From: Flavobacterium flabelliforme | GTDB lineage: Bacteria; Bacteroidota; Bacteroidia; Flavobacteriales; Flavobacteriaceae | DNA: 64,000 nt | Reading direction: 5' to 3' | Assembly: GCF_017948675.1 (NCBI RefSeq) | Contig: NZ_JAGFBU010000001.1 | Location: 558,001 to 622,000, forward strand | Shown here: positions 9,029 through 17,977 of the stretch, one piece after another | Numbering within the stretch: the first letter of the stretch is position 1 | How the letters are laid out: each line of letters opens with the position of its first letter | Program-made: the position numbers and the translations under genes | The notes under the pieces: model-generated | The model's input: the letters and a program-made list of their open reading frames with translations, nothing else | What the model was told of the DNA's origin: nothing | Database searches by the model: none

Positions 9029-9673
9029 ATGACAAGAAAAAAAATTATCTCAATTCCTATTTTAGCCATTGTTTTATTGCTTTTTGCTTCATGCAAAAGC
9101 AATACTTACGTCTTAACTAATATAGATTATAAAACAGGCGTTGATTTTACAAATGGAAAATGGTTGCTTAATCAATTAGATAGTCCAGGCTACAATTCTG
9201 AAAGGCTTACTAATGAGGCCGCCACCTTTTTTAAAGATAATTTAAAAGATCGCTATTTTTACAGAGAGGACGTGAGCAATTTATTGATACCTTATAAAAT
9301 CCCATTAAACCCAAGTAAACAAAAACTTCAAGAGCTAAAAATCGGAACAGGTTTTGACTATTTCATCAATATTTCTTCTAAAAAAAACAAAGACGAAATA
9401 GGAATAATTGGACTATACGAAGACGAATACTCAACGGGAGCAAACCAAAGCGAGGTAACACTAGAAATATATGACTTGAATTCACAAGAAATAATCTATT
9501 CTCAAAGGGCAATTGGAAAGGAATCCGCTAAAAAAGAAAAGTCAGTATGGGAAACTCAAAAATCAAATAAATTAATCGATAACATTTCTTTTCACAGAAG
9601 CTCAAGTACGCTAATGACAGGAAGCTTGAAGAAGATCCTAAAAGATTTGCAAAAAAAATCTATACAAAATTAA
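9029..9673 (+). CDS. Hypothetical lipoprotein
   Basis: A 214-residue protein with a basic N-terminus (MTRKKI), a hydrophobic stretch and a lipobox LLFASC, so Cys22 is the likely lipidated residue. The mature part is polar with mixed alpha/beta character and no motif I recognise. Envelope location is inferred from the lipobox. It is the last gene before a strong bidirectional terminator and may be co-transcribed with engB. Confidence 0.85.
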   Translation: MTRKKIISIPILAIVLLLFASCKSNTYVLTNIDYKTGVDFTNGKWLLNQLDSPGYNSERLTNEAATFFKDNLKDRYFYREDVSNLLIPYKIPLNPSKQKLQELKIGTGFDYFINISSKKNKDEIGIIGLYEDEYSTGANQSEVTLEIYDLNSQEIIYSQRAIGKESAKKEKSVWETQKSNKLIDNISFHRSSSTLMTGSLKKILKDLQKKSIQN

Positions 9674-9707
9674 AAATTCTTTCAGTCTAAAAAACCATTA
9701 ATTCAAC

Positions 9708-9752
9708 AAAAAAAAACTGCAATTGAAACGAATCAAATTGCAGTTTTTTTTT
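9708..9752. terminator. Bidirectional rho-independent terminator
   Basis: A perfect 17-bp inverted repeat with an 11-base loop; the GC-bearing core CTGCAATT/AATTGCAG is flanked by nine A on the left and nine T on the right. It serves the lipoprotein gene on the plus strand and gldC on the minus strand. Confidence 0.9.
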
Positions 9753-9806
9753 AGTTTAAATTTTGAAGCTGTACTTTGTACAGAATAGTTTGGGATAAAA
9801 GATTAA

Positions 9807-10142
9807 CTATTTACCCAACTCTAATTTCTCTGCAAAATAATCGCAAAAATCTTTCATGGTATCTGACATTTTTTCGTCATCTGTAGCACGTTTAAAAGTT
9901 TCTGACATTGCTACTAAAGTTTGGTGAAAGAAAATTTTCATTTCATCAACAGGCATATCTTTCGTCCACAGATCAATTCGCATACTTTCCTTTGCTTTGC
10001 TATCCCAAATAGAAAGCATAATCGCTTTAGCCTCTTGCGCCTCCACACCTCCATCTTGAGCAGACCACATTAATTTTTCTGGAACACGGTTTTCATCTAA
10101 TTCGACTAAAAACTTAATTTCGGATGTATTTTTATTTGACAT
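9807..10142 (-). CDS. gldC: Gliding motility protein GldC
   Basis: GldC supports gliding in Flavobacterium johnsoniae and is encoded next to gldB there as here. The 111-residue protein has no signal peptide or membrane segment; recognisable family stretches are IKFLVELDENRVPEKLMWSA-like near the N-terminus and DTMKDFCDYFAEKLELGK at the C-terminus. Its start codon shares one base with the gldB stop (TAATG), consistent with translational coupling. The molecular role is not established as far as I know. Confidence 0.95.
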   Translation of the reverse strand: MSNKNTSEIKFLVELDENRVPEKLMWSAQDGGVEAQEAKAIMLSIWDSKAKESMRIDLWTKDMPVDEMKIFFHQTLVAMSETFKRATDDEKMSDTMKDFCDYFAEKLELGK

Positions 10143-11098
10143 TATTTTTTGGGTTTGTATTTAGATTTTTCGAACAACTCTTTTGCATTCATTTTTAATA
10201 ATTCGGAAATAGGCATATCATTATTTTTTGCAAAAGATCGTACTATTTGCCAACCGATCCATGCTCCAACTCTTCCCGGAGAATCATTGTCAATCTCAAG
10301 ATAAAATTTAGAGAAAGGAGCTGGGTTTATAAATCGGGAAATTAATTTTTGATCATTATTATAAAGCATTTCTCTTTCTATAAAATAGCGCCACATATAA
10401 TTTTCATTTTCCTCACACCAAGTAATTTGTTCTGGCGTGTAACCCATTTTTTCTGCATCTGAATACTCAGGCAATAATAAATCTTTTAGATATAATTGTT
10501 TGCCATTGTATATCATCTGTGTTAAAAGATCTTTATCAAGGACTGGTGGAATTTTACGTGTCGAAAAACTAGCCACTACGTCAGGAGCGATTTGTTTTTC
10601 TACAAAATTTTGCTTTAAATAATTTGGGAATTGATAAAATTTGTGCTCTTTTCCCAGATATAATTCTAAAGAGATGATGACTAAACTATCTGCATAAATA
10701 GCCTTATTATTATAGTCCATTTCTGCGATAACAGTAATCACTTTTGGTGTTTTTGTTTCTGGAAAATAATATTTAATGTGTTTAAAAAGAGTTTCTAATT
10801 CTTCCTTTTCAGGTTCAAAATTAGCATACTTTTTCTGAACCTCAGTGTACACTTCTTTCCAAATTGGATCCTGCATTTTGTTAATCCAAACACTGTTGTC
10901 ATTTCCCGCAGGAAAAAAAAACGGAAATTGTTTTTTGACCTTATCTAAATCTTGAGGCTTCGTTTCAAAAAATAATTGATCAAAACGCTCCACTTTTACT
11001 TCTAAAGGAATTACCGCTATGGCAGTTTCAACTTTATTTTTCTTATTACAAGATAAAATAAAGAGACAAAAGACTACAAGCAACAGATATTTTTTCAT
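10142..11098 (-). CDS. gldB: Gliding motility lipoprotein GldB
   Basis: A 318-residue lipoprotein with signal peptide and lipobox FILSC (Cys17). The mature part matches what I know of GldB, which is essential for gliding in F. johnsoniae, including a C-terminal GRVGAWIGWQIVRSF stretch resembling the GldB/DUF2268 region seen in predicted zinc-peptidase-like folds. It is followed directly by gldC. A TATATTTG element about 65 bases upstream is the probable promoter. gldB disruption is known to abolish gliding and secretion-linked phenotypes; here function is inferred by homology. Confidence 0.93.
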   Translation of the reverse strand: MKKYLLLVVFCLFILSCNKKNKVETAIAVIPLEVKVERFDQLFFETKPQDLDKVKKQFPFFFPAGNDNSVWINKMQDPIWKEVYTEVQKKYANFEPEKEELETLFKHIKYYFPETKTPKVITVIAEMDYNNKAIYADSLVIISLELYLGKEHKFYQFPNYLKQNFVEKQIAPDVVASFSTRKIPPVLDKDLLTQMIYNGKQLYLKDLLLPEYSDAEKMGYTPEQITWCEENENYMWRYFIEREMLYNNDQKLISRFINPAPFSKFYLEIDNDSPGRVGAWIGWQIVRSFAKNNDMPISELLKMNAKELFEKSKYKPKK

Positions 11099-11162
11099 AT
11101 TTATTAATTAAATTTGTTTCTAAAGAAAAATCAGGAAACAAAAGAATGAGTAATTCATTTTG

Positions 11163-11170
11163 CAAATATA
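11163..11170 (-). promoter_or_regulatory. Candidate promoter -7 element of gldBC
   Basis: The minus strand reads TATATTTG, an exact TAnnTTTG match, in the 101-base gap between the divergent gldB and nadE genes, with a leader of roughly 60 bases to gldB. Confidence 0.5.
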
Positions 11171-11199
11171 CATTCCTGCTTCTTAAAATGTAAATTATT

Positions 11200-12000
11200 A
11201 TGACTAAAAAAAGCACCATTCAAGTTGAAAAAATAAACGATCAAATTGTTAAGTGGTTAAAAACTTATGCCGAAAATGCAAAGGTAAACGGGTTTGTGAT
11301 CGGTATTTCTGGCGGAGTAGATTCAGCCGTAACCTCAACCTTATGTGCTCAAACAGGATTAAAGGTTTTATGTGTTGAAATGCCAATTCATCAAGCACAA
11401 AGTCATGTAACTCGCGGAAAAGAACATATTGAACAATTAAAGTTACGTTTCCCAAATGTAAGTAGTATTGAAGCGAATCTAACGGATACTTTTGAAACTT
11501 TTAAAACCGTTGTCCCAGAAAATGAAGATGTTGCCAAATTAAATTTAGCATTAGCAAATACTAGAGCAAGATTAAGAATGACCACTTTATATTATTTTGC
11601 TGGAATTCATGGACTATTGGTGGCAGGAACAGGAAATAAAGTTGAAGATTTTGGCGTTGGTTTTTACACAAAATATGGTGACGGCGGAGTAGATCTAAGT
11701 CCAATAGCTGATTTAATGAAATCGGAAGTGTTTTTATTGGGTCATTATTTAAAAATAACTAAATCAATTTTAGACGCCTCACCAACAGATGGATTGTTTG
11801 GTGATGACAGAACAGATGAAGATCAACTTGGCGCTAGTTATGATGAGTTAGAATGGGCAATGTTACAAGATGAATCTAAAAAAAGCGCAACAGATTTTAC
11901 AGGAAGAGAACGTATTGTTTTTGAAATATACAAGCGATTAAATCGTATAAATCAACACAAAATGATCCCAATTCCCTTTTGTAGAATCAATAAATATTAA
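11200..12000 (+). CDS. nadE: NH3-dependent NAD+ synthetase
   Basis: Converts nicotinate adenine dinucleotide to NAD+ with ATP and ammonia. The 266-residue protein carries the PP-loop SGGVDS at 37-42 and the downstream stretch GTGNKVEDFGVGFYTKYGDG, which forms the active site in this family. There is no N-terminal glutaminase (nitrilase) domain, so it is the ammonia-dependent short form. It is divergent from gldB and followed after 94 bases by a response regulator gene with no evident functional link. Confidence 0.95.
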   Translation: MTKKSTIQVEKINDQIVKWLKTYAENAKVNGFVIGISGGVDSAVTSTLCAQTGLKVLCVEMPIHQAQSHVTRGKEHIEQLKLRFPNVSSIEANLTDTFETFKTVVPENEDVAKLNLALANTRARLRMTTLYYFAGIHGLLVAGTGNKVEDFGVGFYTKYGDGGVDLSPIADLMKSEVFLLGHYLKITKSILDASPTDGLFGDDRTDEDQLGASYDELEWAMLQDESKKSATDFTGRERIVFEIYKRLNRINQHKMIPIPFCRINKY

Positions 12001-12094
12001 AGAAATCATATTTTCTATTGATTTGCAATTAATTACAGAAATTATTTATTAATTTTACGAATCCAATTACAAACAATTCTAAAAACTTAAAATT

Positions 12095-12724
12095 ATGATT
12101 AAAGTATGTATAGCCGATAACTATCCTGTTGTGCATTTTGGAGTAAAATCTTACTTTAAAGATAATGCAGACATTTCGATAGTTGCCAATGTTGGCAATT
12201 TCTTAATGGTGCGGGATATACTTCAAACAAAAGACATTGATGTCTTAGTAATAGATTTGGAACTAGAAGGTCTTTCCAGCATTTTTGAGGTCAAAGCACT
12301 TTTGAAAAATTTTCCAAAAACAAAAATTATTATCTATAGTGGTCTTTCTGAACAGATTTATGCACCAAATGCCATAAAAGCCGGAGTATCTGGTTTTGTA
12401 CACAAATCTGAAAAATTAGAAACTTTAGGTATCTCTATTATCAAAGTCTACCAAGGCAAGATAATAATGAATGAGACAGTAAAGAAAAATTTAGCATTGA
12501 TTGCTAAACAAACTAAAAGTGAACGTTTGTATCGCAAGTTATCTAATCGTGAAGTTGAAGTTTTACGTTATTTAAGTGGAGGTAAAAAGAACCATGAAAT
12601 TGCTGAAATTTTAAATCTTAACGAAAAAACGATTAGTACATACAAATTGCGTTTATTAACTAAGTTAAATGTTACTAACCTAGTAGACTTAGTGGATAAA
12701 GCAAAAAAACTAGAAATAGTTTAG
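12095..12724 (+). CDS. Orphan response regulator, receiver plus LuxR-type HTH
   Basis: A 209-residue NarL/FixJ-type regulator. The receiver domain has the acidic pocket residue D8, the phosphoacceptor D54 (LVIDLELEG), and the conserved Lys at 104 (HKSEK). A LuxR-type helix-turn-helix spans about 148-195 (LSNREVEVLRYLSGG followed by AEILNLNEKTIS). No histidine kinase lies nearby, so its partner is unknown. The gene converges on dnaG and their last four bases overlap. Confidence 0.92.
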   Translation: MIKVCIADNYPVVHFGVKSYFKDNADISIVANVGNFLMVRDILQTKDIDVLVIDLELEGLSSIFEVKALLKNFPKTKIIIYSGLSEQIYAPNAIKAGVSGFVHKSEKLETLGISIIKVYQGKIIMNETVKKNLALIAKQTKSERLYRKLSNREVEVLRYLSGGKKNHEIAEILNLNEKTISTYKLRLLTKLNVTNLVDLVDKAKKLEIV

Positions 12725-14694
12725 TATCGAGACATTACTCTTCCCAGTTTTTTAGAAAAAGAATGGATTAATGTATTGTAATCCATTATCATTGATAAAG
12801 ACTCTGTATTATCCGAATTTGATTCAGATAGCACAGAGTTTTTTAATTCTTCGATTATCATTCCTACCAAATACCAACGCATTGTCAATATTGTTTCTGA
12901 AACATTTTGACTTATAGTCTCGTCTTTTGATTTTGGAAAAATATTTTGTCCTACCCAATCATGTAGAACAACACGTTCATCCTCCATCAAAATATCGGTA
13001 ACCTCTTGAGCAAAATCAGGCTGTAAATGCATCAAGTATTGTTCTAAACTAAATGTTTCATGTTGATGATAAAAGTTTATGAGATCATTAAATATATCTC
13101 TAAACAAAGGATTGGCCAATTCTACCTCATCTTCTTGTAGGCTTAGGTAAATTCTTTGATATACTTTATATTCTTTTTTCTCTGTAAATGTTGCAATCTC
13201 ACCTTCTTCGTTTGTTTTTAAAAACGTATCTTCAAATTCTTCGTTTTTATTACCGTATAACAAAAGAATTTCTATAATTTTTCGTTCGAGTCGATATAAA
13301 ATATCAACTTTTTGAGGAGATATAGGGTTGTCATTTTTTACAATCTCAAAAGCCTTTTGCTCCTGCTTTTGTTTTTTACCAACTTCTGTAACTTCTTTTT
13401 GAACTAATTGTGCTAAGGTACTTTGCAGCACTTGCTCTGAAATGTCCATAATCCTAGAACATTCCTGAATGTAAATTTCTCTTTGAATACGATCTGGAAT
13501 TTTTGAAATACTAGTAACCATATCTCGAATCAAATCTGCTTTTTTGATTGGATCGTTCTTGGCTTCATTCATCAAAAGTGACGCCTTAAATTGAATAAAA
13601 TCTTTAGCATTATTTTCTAGATATAAAACTAAATCATCATGAGAAGTTTTTTTGGCAAAACTATCTGGATCTTCACCATCAGGAAAAGTACATACTTTTA
13701 CGTTCATCCCTTCCTCTAGTATCAAATCGATTCCGCGAATAGAAGCACGAAGTCCTGCTGCATCGCCATCAAAAAGCATCGTTACATTCTTAGTCAACCT
13801 ATTGATCAATCTGATTTGATCTGGCGTCAATGCTGTACCAGATGAAGCAACAACATTTTCTATTCCTGCTTGGTTAAACTGAATCACATCTGTATAACCT
13901 TCAACTAAATAACAATTATTTAGTTTAGCAATAGATTGTTTGGCTTGAAAAATTCCGTAAAGGACTTTGCTTTTATGGTAAATATCACTTTCAGGCGAAT
14001 TTAAATATTTTGCTGCTTTTTTATCGTTGGTCAAAATTCTACCTCCAAAACCCAGCACTCTTCCTGACATACTTTGAATAGGAAACATAACACGCCCTTT
14101 GAAGCGATCAAATGGACGATCGTCTTTAGGAATTGTTAAACCGGTACTTTCCAAAAATTCTAATTTATACCCTTTTCCTAGCGCTTCCTTAGTAAAAGCA
14201 TCCCAAGCTTCAGGAGAATAACCTAATCCAAATTTTTCAATAGTATCATTTGTAAACCCTCTTTCTTTAAAATAAGAATAACCTATCGCTTTTCCTTCTT
14301 CTGAATTTAAAAGCGTATTGTGAAAATAGGTTTTAGCAAATTCTGAAACTAGATACATACTTTCTCTAATATCGGTATTTGCTTTTTCTTCATCAGTTTG
14401 CTCTGTTTCTTCGATTTCAATATTGTATTTTTTGGCTAGATAGCGAATGGCCTCTGGATACGTAAATTGTTCGTGTTCCATCAAGAACGCAACCGAGTTG
14501 CCACCTTTTCCAGAACTAAAATCTTTCCAAATTCCTTTAGCTGGAGAAACCATAAACGAAGGAGAACGCTCCTCAGAAAAAGGACTCAATCCCTTGAAAT
14601 TACTTCCTGCTCGTTTTAAATTTACAAAATCACCGATTACCTCCTCTACTCGAGCAGTTTCGAAAACAGTATCAATGGTCGCTTTTGAAATCAA
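12721..14694 (-). CDS. dnaG: DNA primase, zinc-finger ligands replaced
   Basis: Synthesises RNA primers for DNA replication. The 657-residue protein has the N-terminal primase zinc-binding region, a TOPRIM catalytic domain with VEGYTDVIQF and DGDAAG, and a C-terminal region that should contact the helicase. The zinc-binding region keeps its frame (PSFMVS, GKGG) but all four metal ligands are gone: the CHCC positions read S37, S40, D58 and S61. The start is TTG at 14692-14694, giving MISKATIDTVFE, the usual N-terminus. A promoter-like TATTTTTG lies about 35 bases upstream. Confidence 0.96.
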   Translation of the reverse strand: MISKATIDTVFETARVEEVIGDFVNLKRAGSNFKGLSPFSEERSPSFMVSPAKGIWKDFSSGKGGNSVAFLMEHEQFTYPEAIRYLAKKYNIEIEETEQTDEEKANTDIRESMYLVSEFAKTYFHNTLLNSEEGKAIGYSYFKERGFTNDTIEKFGLGYSPEAWDAFTKEALGKGYKLEFLESTGLTIPKDDRPFDRFKGRVMFPIQSMSGRVLGFGGRILTNDKKAAKYLNSPESDIYHKSKVLYGIFQAKQSIAKLNNCYLVEGYTDVIQFNQAGIENVVASSGTALTPDQIRLINRLTKNVTMLFDGDAAGLRASIRGIDLILEEGMNVKVCTFPDGEDPDSFAKKTSHDDLVLYLENNAKDFIQFKASLLMNEAKNDPIKKADLIRDMVTSISKIPDRIQREIYIQECSRIMDISEQVLQSTLAQLVQKEVTEVGKKQKQEQKAFEIVKNDNPISPQKVDILYRLERKIIEILLLYGNKNEEFEDTFLKTNEEGEIATFTEKKEYKVYQRIYLSLQEDEVELANPLFRDIFNDLINFYHQHETFSLEQYLMHLQPDFAQEVTDILMEDERVVLHDWVGQNIFPKSKDETISQNVSETILTMRWYLVGMIIEELKNSVLSESNSDNTESLSMIMDYNTLIHSFSKKLGRVMSRY

Positions 14695-14728
14695 AATATC
14701 TTGGGAAATTAAAATTATTTTAAGATTG

Positions 14729-14736
14729 CAAAAATA
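14729..14736 (-). promoter_or_regulatory. Candidate promoter -7 element of dnaG
   Basis: The minus strand reads TATTTTTG, matching TAnnTTTG, in the gap between the upstream outer-membrane gene and the dnaG TTG start. Confidence 0.45.
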
Positions 14737-14769
14737 CGCAAATCAAACCTCAAATTCTAAATCTAAAAC

Positions 14770-14804
14770 GAAAAAAAGCGCCTCTTTCGAAGCACTTTTT
14801 AAAT
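14770..14804 (-). terminator. Terminator after the ECF operon
   Basis: On the minus strand AAAAAGTGC pairs with GCGCTTTTT (one G-U pair) around a short loop, and the second arm continues into a T run. It lies just downstream of the gene ending at 14827. Confidence 0.6.
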
Positions 14805-14826
14805 AACTAACTAACTCAAATAAATC

Positions 14827-16422
14827 TTAATTAAAATCGAAACGCAATCCTAAAGAAACATTATTCTGATTCACAGCATTATTTTTAAACAACGGATTTA
14901 AATCATATTTCAAATATAAACTTGTCGATTTATAACCTGCATAAGTACTTAAACCATAAATAAAATCTGTTGTATTAAAATCGCCTTTGACTTTATCAGT
15001 AACTTTCAGGTCATTGTCATTATATTTTATAATTTGCTTTGATTTCAAATTAACTCCTGCATATCCTCCAACTCCCAAACGAAAGCTATTGTGGGTTCTA
15101 AATAAAGGTTTCCCATTTGAATCTTTATTACCAGAAAAATCAAATTCTAAATGTAAGGGCGCAACTAAATAAACATTTTTAAAACGTGAATCATTTAAAT
15201 CTCTAGAATCTACAGTAAGATCTGTTTGATTTCCATTCACTACAAAACTGCGATTATCCGTTGGACGAAGATTATTATACATCAAAGAAAGACCATATTT
15301 AGCGTGCAAAAGATTATCCTTTTCTAAGATTCTACTATTGTACGTAACACCAAGTTCATAAAAATGAGATCCAAAATACCTAAAATCTGACTTATTCACA
15401 TTTCCATTTGTTACTACATTATTCAATCCCGCAGCAAAAACTAATTGGCTTGTAGTTCTTTTAGACAATCTACTTTCTTTATCCTCATATCCATTATAAA
15501 ACTTCATAGAAGTCACATTGAATTCTCTATTATTAGAACCTATAGAATCATTACTAATCCCAATAATAACTCTGGTTGAGCCTTTTTTATCATTTTCAGC
15601 ACTATCAAATTTACCATCTACTATATCTTGAATTAACTGATTCAATTTCTTCTCCTCTAAAGCTACTTTAGTTTCGATAGTATTGGCACGTACTTTTGCT
15701 TTTTCTAATTTGAGTGCTTCTGCTTTTTCTTTCGAAATTAATCCTTTTTCTACTTCTTGATCAATAGCATCTACTTCATTTTTTAATGCCTTTTTTTCTC
15801 TATCCTTCACCAACTTAATTTCGTCCCCTATTGCTTTGGCTCTTTTTTCAAAGGAAATCAATTTATTGTCTCTTCCTTTATTGTAGCCTGTTTCCGCAAG
15901 AGAATCATCTACTATTTCTATAGTAATGTCTTTAAACCAAACTTGACCTGTTTCATTTAATAAAACACCATAAGAAATAGAGGTAGCATCAACTGGTACA
16001 AATAATACGATTTCATATTTTTGCCAGTCTGTTGTTCCTTTAATGCGTCTATCGTTCATATTGTCAAAAGCGAGAACTTGAGCTGAATAATAATCAACAC
16101 GCATCCATAATGCAGCACCAGATTTTGCTTTTTCACTTTTTACATATCCAGACATTTTAACTGTTTTTCCTTTATATAAATCAGATGGAACGGTTTTCAT
16201 AAGGGAACCAAAACCATAAATCTTATTTTTAACTGACTTCATGGTAAAAATATTTTGATCCATTAGCTGTGGATTTTTTTCAAAACTCATGTTGTAATTA
16301 GGAGAGTTTGGTTCCCAATACGACCAGTCTAGCACATATTTATAACTTCCTGTACTTTGAGCGTTTAATTTGGCGACCATAGCGACCAAAAGAATAACTG
16401 TAAATAAAATAATTTTTCTCAT
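14827..16422 (-). CDS. Outer-membrane protein with carbohydrate-binding-like, coiled-coil and beta-barrel parts
   Basis: A 531-residue exported protein; the signal peptide ends near LNAQS (20). Residues of about 25-170 resemble a galactose-binding-like module: the pattern ALWMRVDYY...LAFDNMNDRRIKGTTDW...YEIVLFVP is one I know from such modules in other bacterial proteins. Residues of about 185-275 are rich in K, E and A in heptad-like order and should form a coiled coil. The remainder has alternating hydrophobic strands and ends in LRFDFN, typical of an outer-membrane beta-barrel. It is the third gene of the ECF sigma operon, 35 bases after the anti-sigma-like gene. Function unknown. Confidence 0.8.
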   Translation of the reverse strand: MRKIILFTVILLVAMVAKLNAQSTGSYKYVLDWSYWEPNSPNYNMSFEKNPQLMDQNIFTMKSVKNKIYGFGSLMKTVPSDLYKGKTVKMSGYVKSEKAKSGAALWMRVDYYSAQVLAFDNMNDRRIKGTTDWQKYEIVLFVPVDATSISYGVLLNETGQVWFKDITIEIVDDSLAETGYNKGRDNKLISFEKRAKAIGDEIKLVKDREKKALKNEVDAIDQEVEKGLISKEKAEALKLEKAKVRANTIETKVALEEKKLNQLIQDIVDGKFDSAENDKKGSTRVIIGISNDSIGSNNREFNVTSMKFYNGYEDKESRLSKRTTSQLVFAAGLNNVVTNGNVNKSDFRYFGSHFYELGVTYNSRILEKDNLLHAKYGLSLMYNNLRPTDNRSFVVNGNQTDLTVDSRDLNDSRFKNVYLVAPLHLEFDFSGNKDSNGKPLFRTHNSFRLGVGGYAGVNLKSKQIIKYNDNDLKVTDKVKGDFNTTDFIYGLSTYAGYKSTSLYLKYDLNPLFKNNAVNQNNVSLGLRFDFN

Positions 16423-16457
16423 GATTTTCGTTTTTTGATTGATGATTGATGATTGGT

Positions 16458-17162
16458 TTAATCTTGATAATTTCTATTAACTAAAACTGTTTTTATAGCA
16501 TTATAATTTTTGCTGAATTTATCTAATGCTTTTTCTCTAAAGGATTGATTTAATTCGGTTTCAGCATCAGAGAGCAAGCTGTTTGCACTAACAGTAATCC
16601 CTATATTGTTTGGTTGAACAGCTTTGTTTTCGTACTTCGTGTTACTAATTTCAGCTAACAATTTTTCAGCAGAACTGTATCTTTTAGAAATATCTATTGT
16701 ATTTTCACTATTCCCAACAGCTTTATTTATCTTAACATTATTTATCGGATCTCTAGTTGATGAATCTTTTAATGCATAAGATTTTTGAATTAGATTGCTT
16801 TTCGAGCTAGTGGCAACAGCAAGAACTCCAGAAGATTTTGGCATTCCGTTTTGAACTGTTTTAGATAAATCTTCTTTTTTCTTTATTGTAGGTTCCTCAA
16901 TATTAGTATCTATTCCTTTTTGCTCAAGAACAATTGGGTTAATCGTTTGTGTTTTGACACTTTCAGAACTATTAAAATAAAACGTTGAAATCATTAAAAA
17001 CCCAACAAAACTAGCTGCAATATAAATCCAAGAGAACTTACTTTTTGGCTTTTCGGCAGCAGTTAACATACTATCCAATTTTTCCCAAGCCATTGGCGTC
17101 GGTTTTATTTCCCTTACGTTTAATTGCGCTTTAAATTGTTTTTCAAAATTATCTGGTTCCAT
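16458..17162 (-). CDS. Probable anti-sigma factor-like membrane protein
   Basis: A 234-residue protein with an N-terminal cytoplasmic part (FKAQLNVREIKPTPMAWEKLDSM region), one membrane segment at about 43-62 (WIYIAASFVGFLMISTFYF) and a polar, low-complexity periplasmic part. It overlaps the ECF sigma gene by 14 bases, the usual arrangement for a sigma/anti-sigma pair. No zinc-binding anti-sigma motif is seen, so the role is inferred from context and topology. The periplasmic part shows no domain I can name. Confidence 0.7.
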   Translation of the reverse strand: MEPDNFEKQFKAQLNVREIKPTPMAWEKLDSMLTAAEKPKSKFSWIYIAASFVGFLMISTFYFNSSESVKTQTINPIVLEQKGIDTNIEEPTIKKKEDLSKTVQNGMPKSSGVLAVATSSKSNLIQKSYALKDSSTRDPINNVKINKAVGNSENTIDISKRYSSAEKLLAEISNTKYENKAVQPNNIGITVSANSLLSDAETELNQSFREKALDKFSKNYNAIKTVLVNRNYQD

Positions 17163-17709
17163 AACTGTAATTTTTTAACTTATTAATCTGTCCTTGCAAC
17201 ATTTTCCTAGCATGTGATAATTGCGACTTTGATGTTCCTTCACTTATTCCTAATAAACTTGCTATTTCATTGTGCTTAAAACCTTCTATTGCAAATAAAT
17301 TGAACACCATTTTATAACCCTCTGGTAAGCCATCGATCAAAAACTGAATATCATCTATTGAAAATTTGCTTTCTATATTATTAAAGCTTTCTTCCAAATA
17401 AGTTTCCTCTTCGATGTATTTAACTTTTTTATTGACTCTGATAAAAGAAATACATTCATTGACCATTATCCTTCTAATCCAACCTTCAAAACTTCCTTTA
17501 TTTTCGAAGTTTTGAAGGTTAACAAAAACTTTCATAAAGGCAGTTATCATAATGTCTTCTGCTTGATGTATATCCTTTATATATTGGCGGCAAACACTTA
17601 ACATTTTAGGAGAAAATTGAGTGTAAAGCTGCTGTTGTGCTTGCCGATTATTTTCGACAGCCAACTGAATTAACTCTTTTTCTTGTTGATGTAATTGGAT
17701 TACTTTCAT
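17149..17709 (-). CDS. ECF-type RNA polymerase sigma factor
   Basis: A 186-residue sigma-70 family protein. Region 2 covers about 18-85 (NNRQAQQQLYTQFSPKMLSVCRQY, then the DIHQAEDIMITAF core) and region 4 about 120-175 (LPEGYKMVFNLFAIEGFKHNEIASLLGISEGTSKSQL in outline). The longer frame to 17727 would need a TTG start; the ATG at 17709 gives the normal family N-terminus. It heads a three-gene operon with an anti-sigma-like protein and an outer-membrane protein, so it probably controls an envelope response including its own operon. Confidence 0.92.
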   Translation of the reverse strand: MKVIQLHQQEKELIQLAVENNRQAQQQLYTQFSPKMLSVCRQYIKDIHQAEDIMITAFMKVFVNLQNFENKGSFEGWIRRIMVNECISFIRVNKKVKYIEEETYLEESFNNIESKFSIDDIQFLIDGLPEGYKMVFNLFAIEGFKHNEIASLLGISEGTSKSQLSHARKMLQGQINKLKNYSYGTR

Positions 17710-17977
17710 AAATGATTTCAATGACAAAATTCAATAGTAATAGCAAAAAAATTATTCTTGTTTTAATTGCTTTTTGACATTGAATAAGACTTCTATTAGT
17801 ATAGACGAGAATGAAGACAAAAAGGTTGCATGGATAATTTTAAAAAAGTAAAAAAATATCTAAAAACAAAATTAAGCTACTGATTTACAACATATAAACA
17901 ATAATATAAAGTATAGAATCTTTAATAAAAAAAATAAACTATTCAAATTAAACTTATAAATTGTCTAATTCTATAAT

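Noticed and set aside
9708..9752. Perfect inverted repeat as an insertion-element end
   Set aside because: Symmetric A/T runs and position between convergent genes make a bidirectional terminator the simpler reading.
14447..14806. 119-codon frame opposite the start of dnaG
   Set aside because: Shadow of dnaG in another frame; composition and lack of any family features argue against it.
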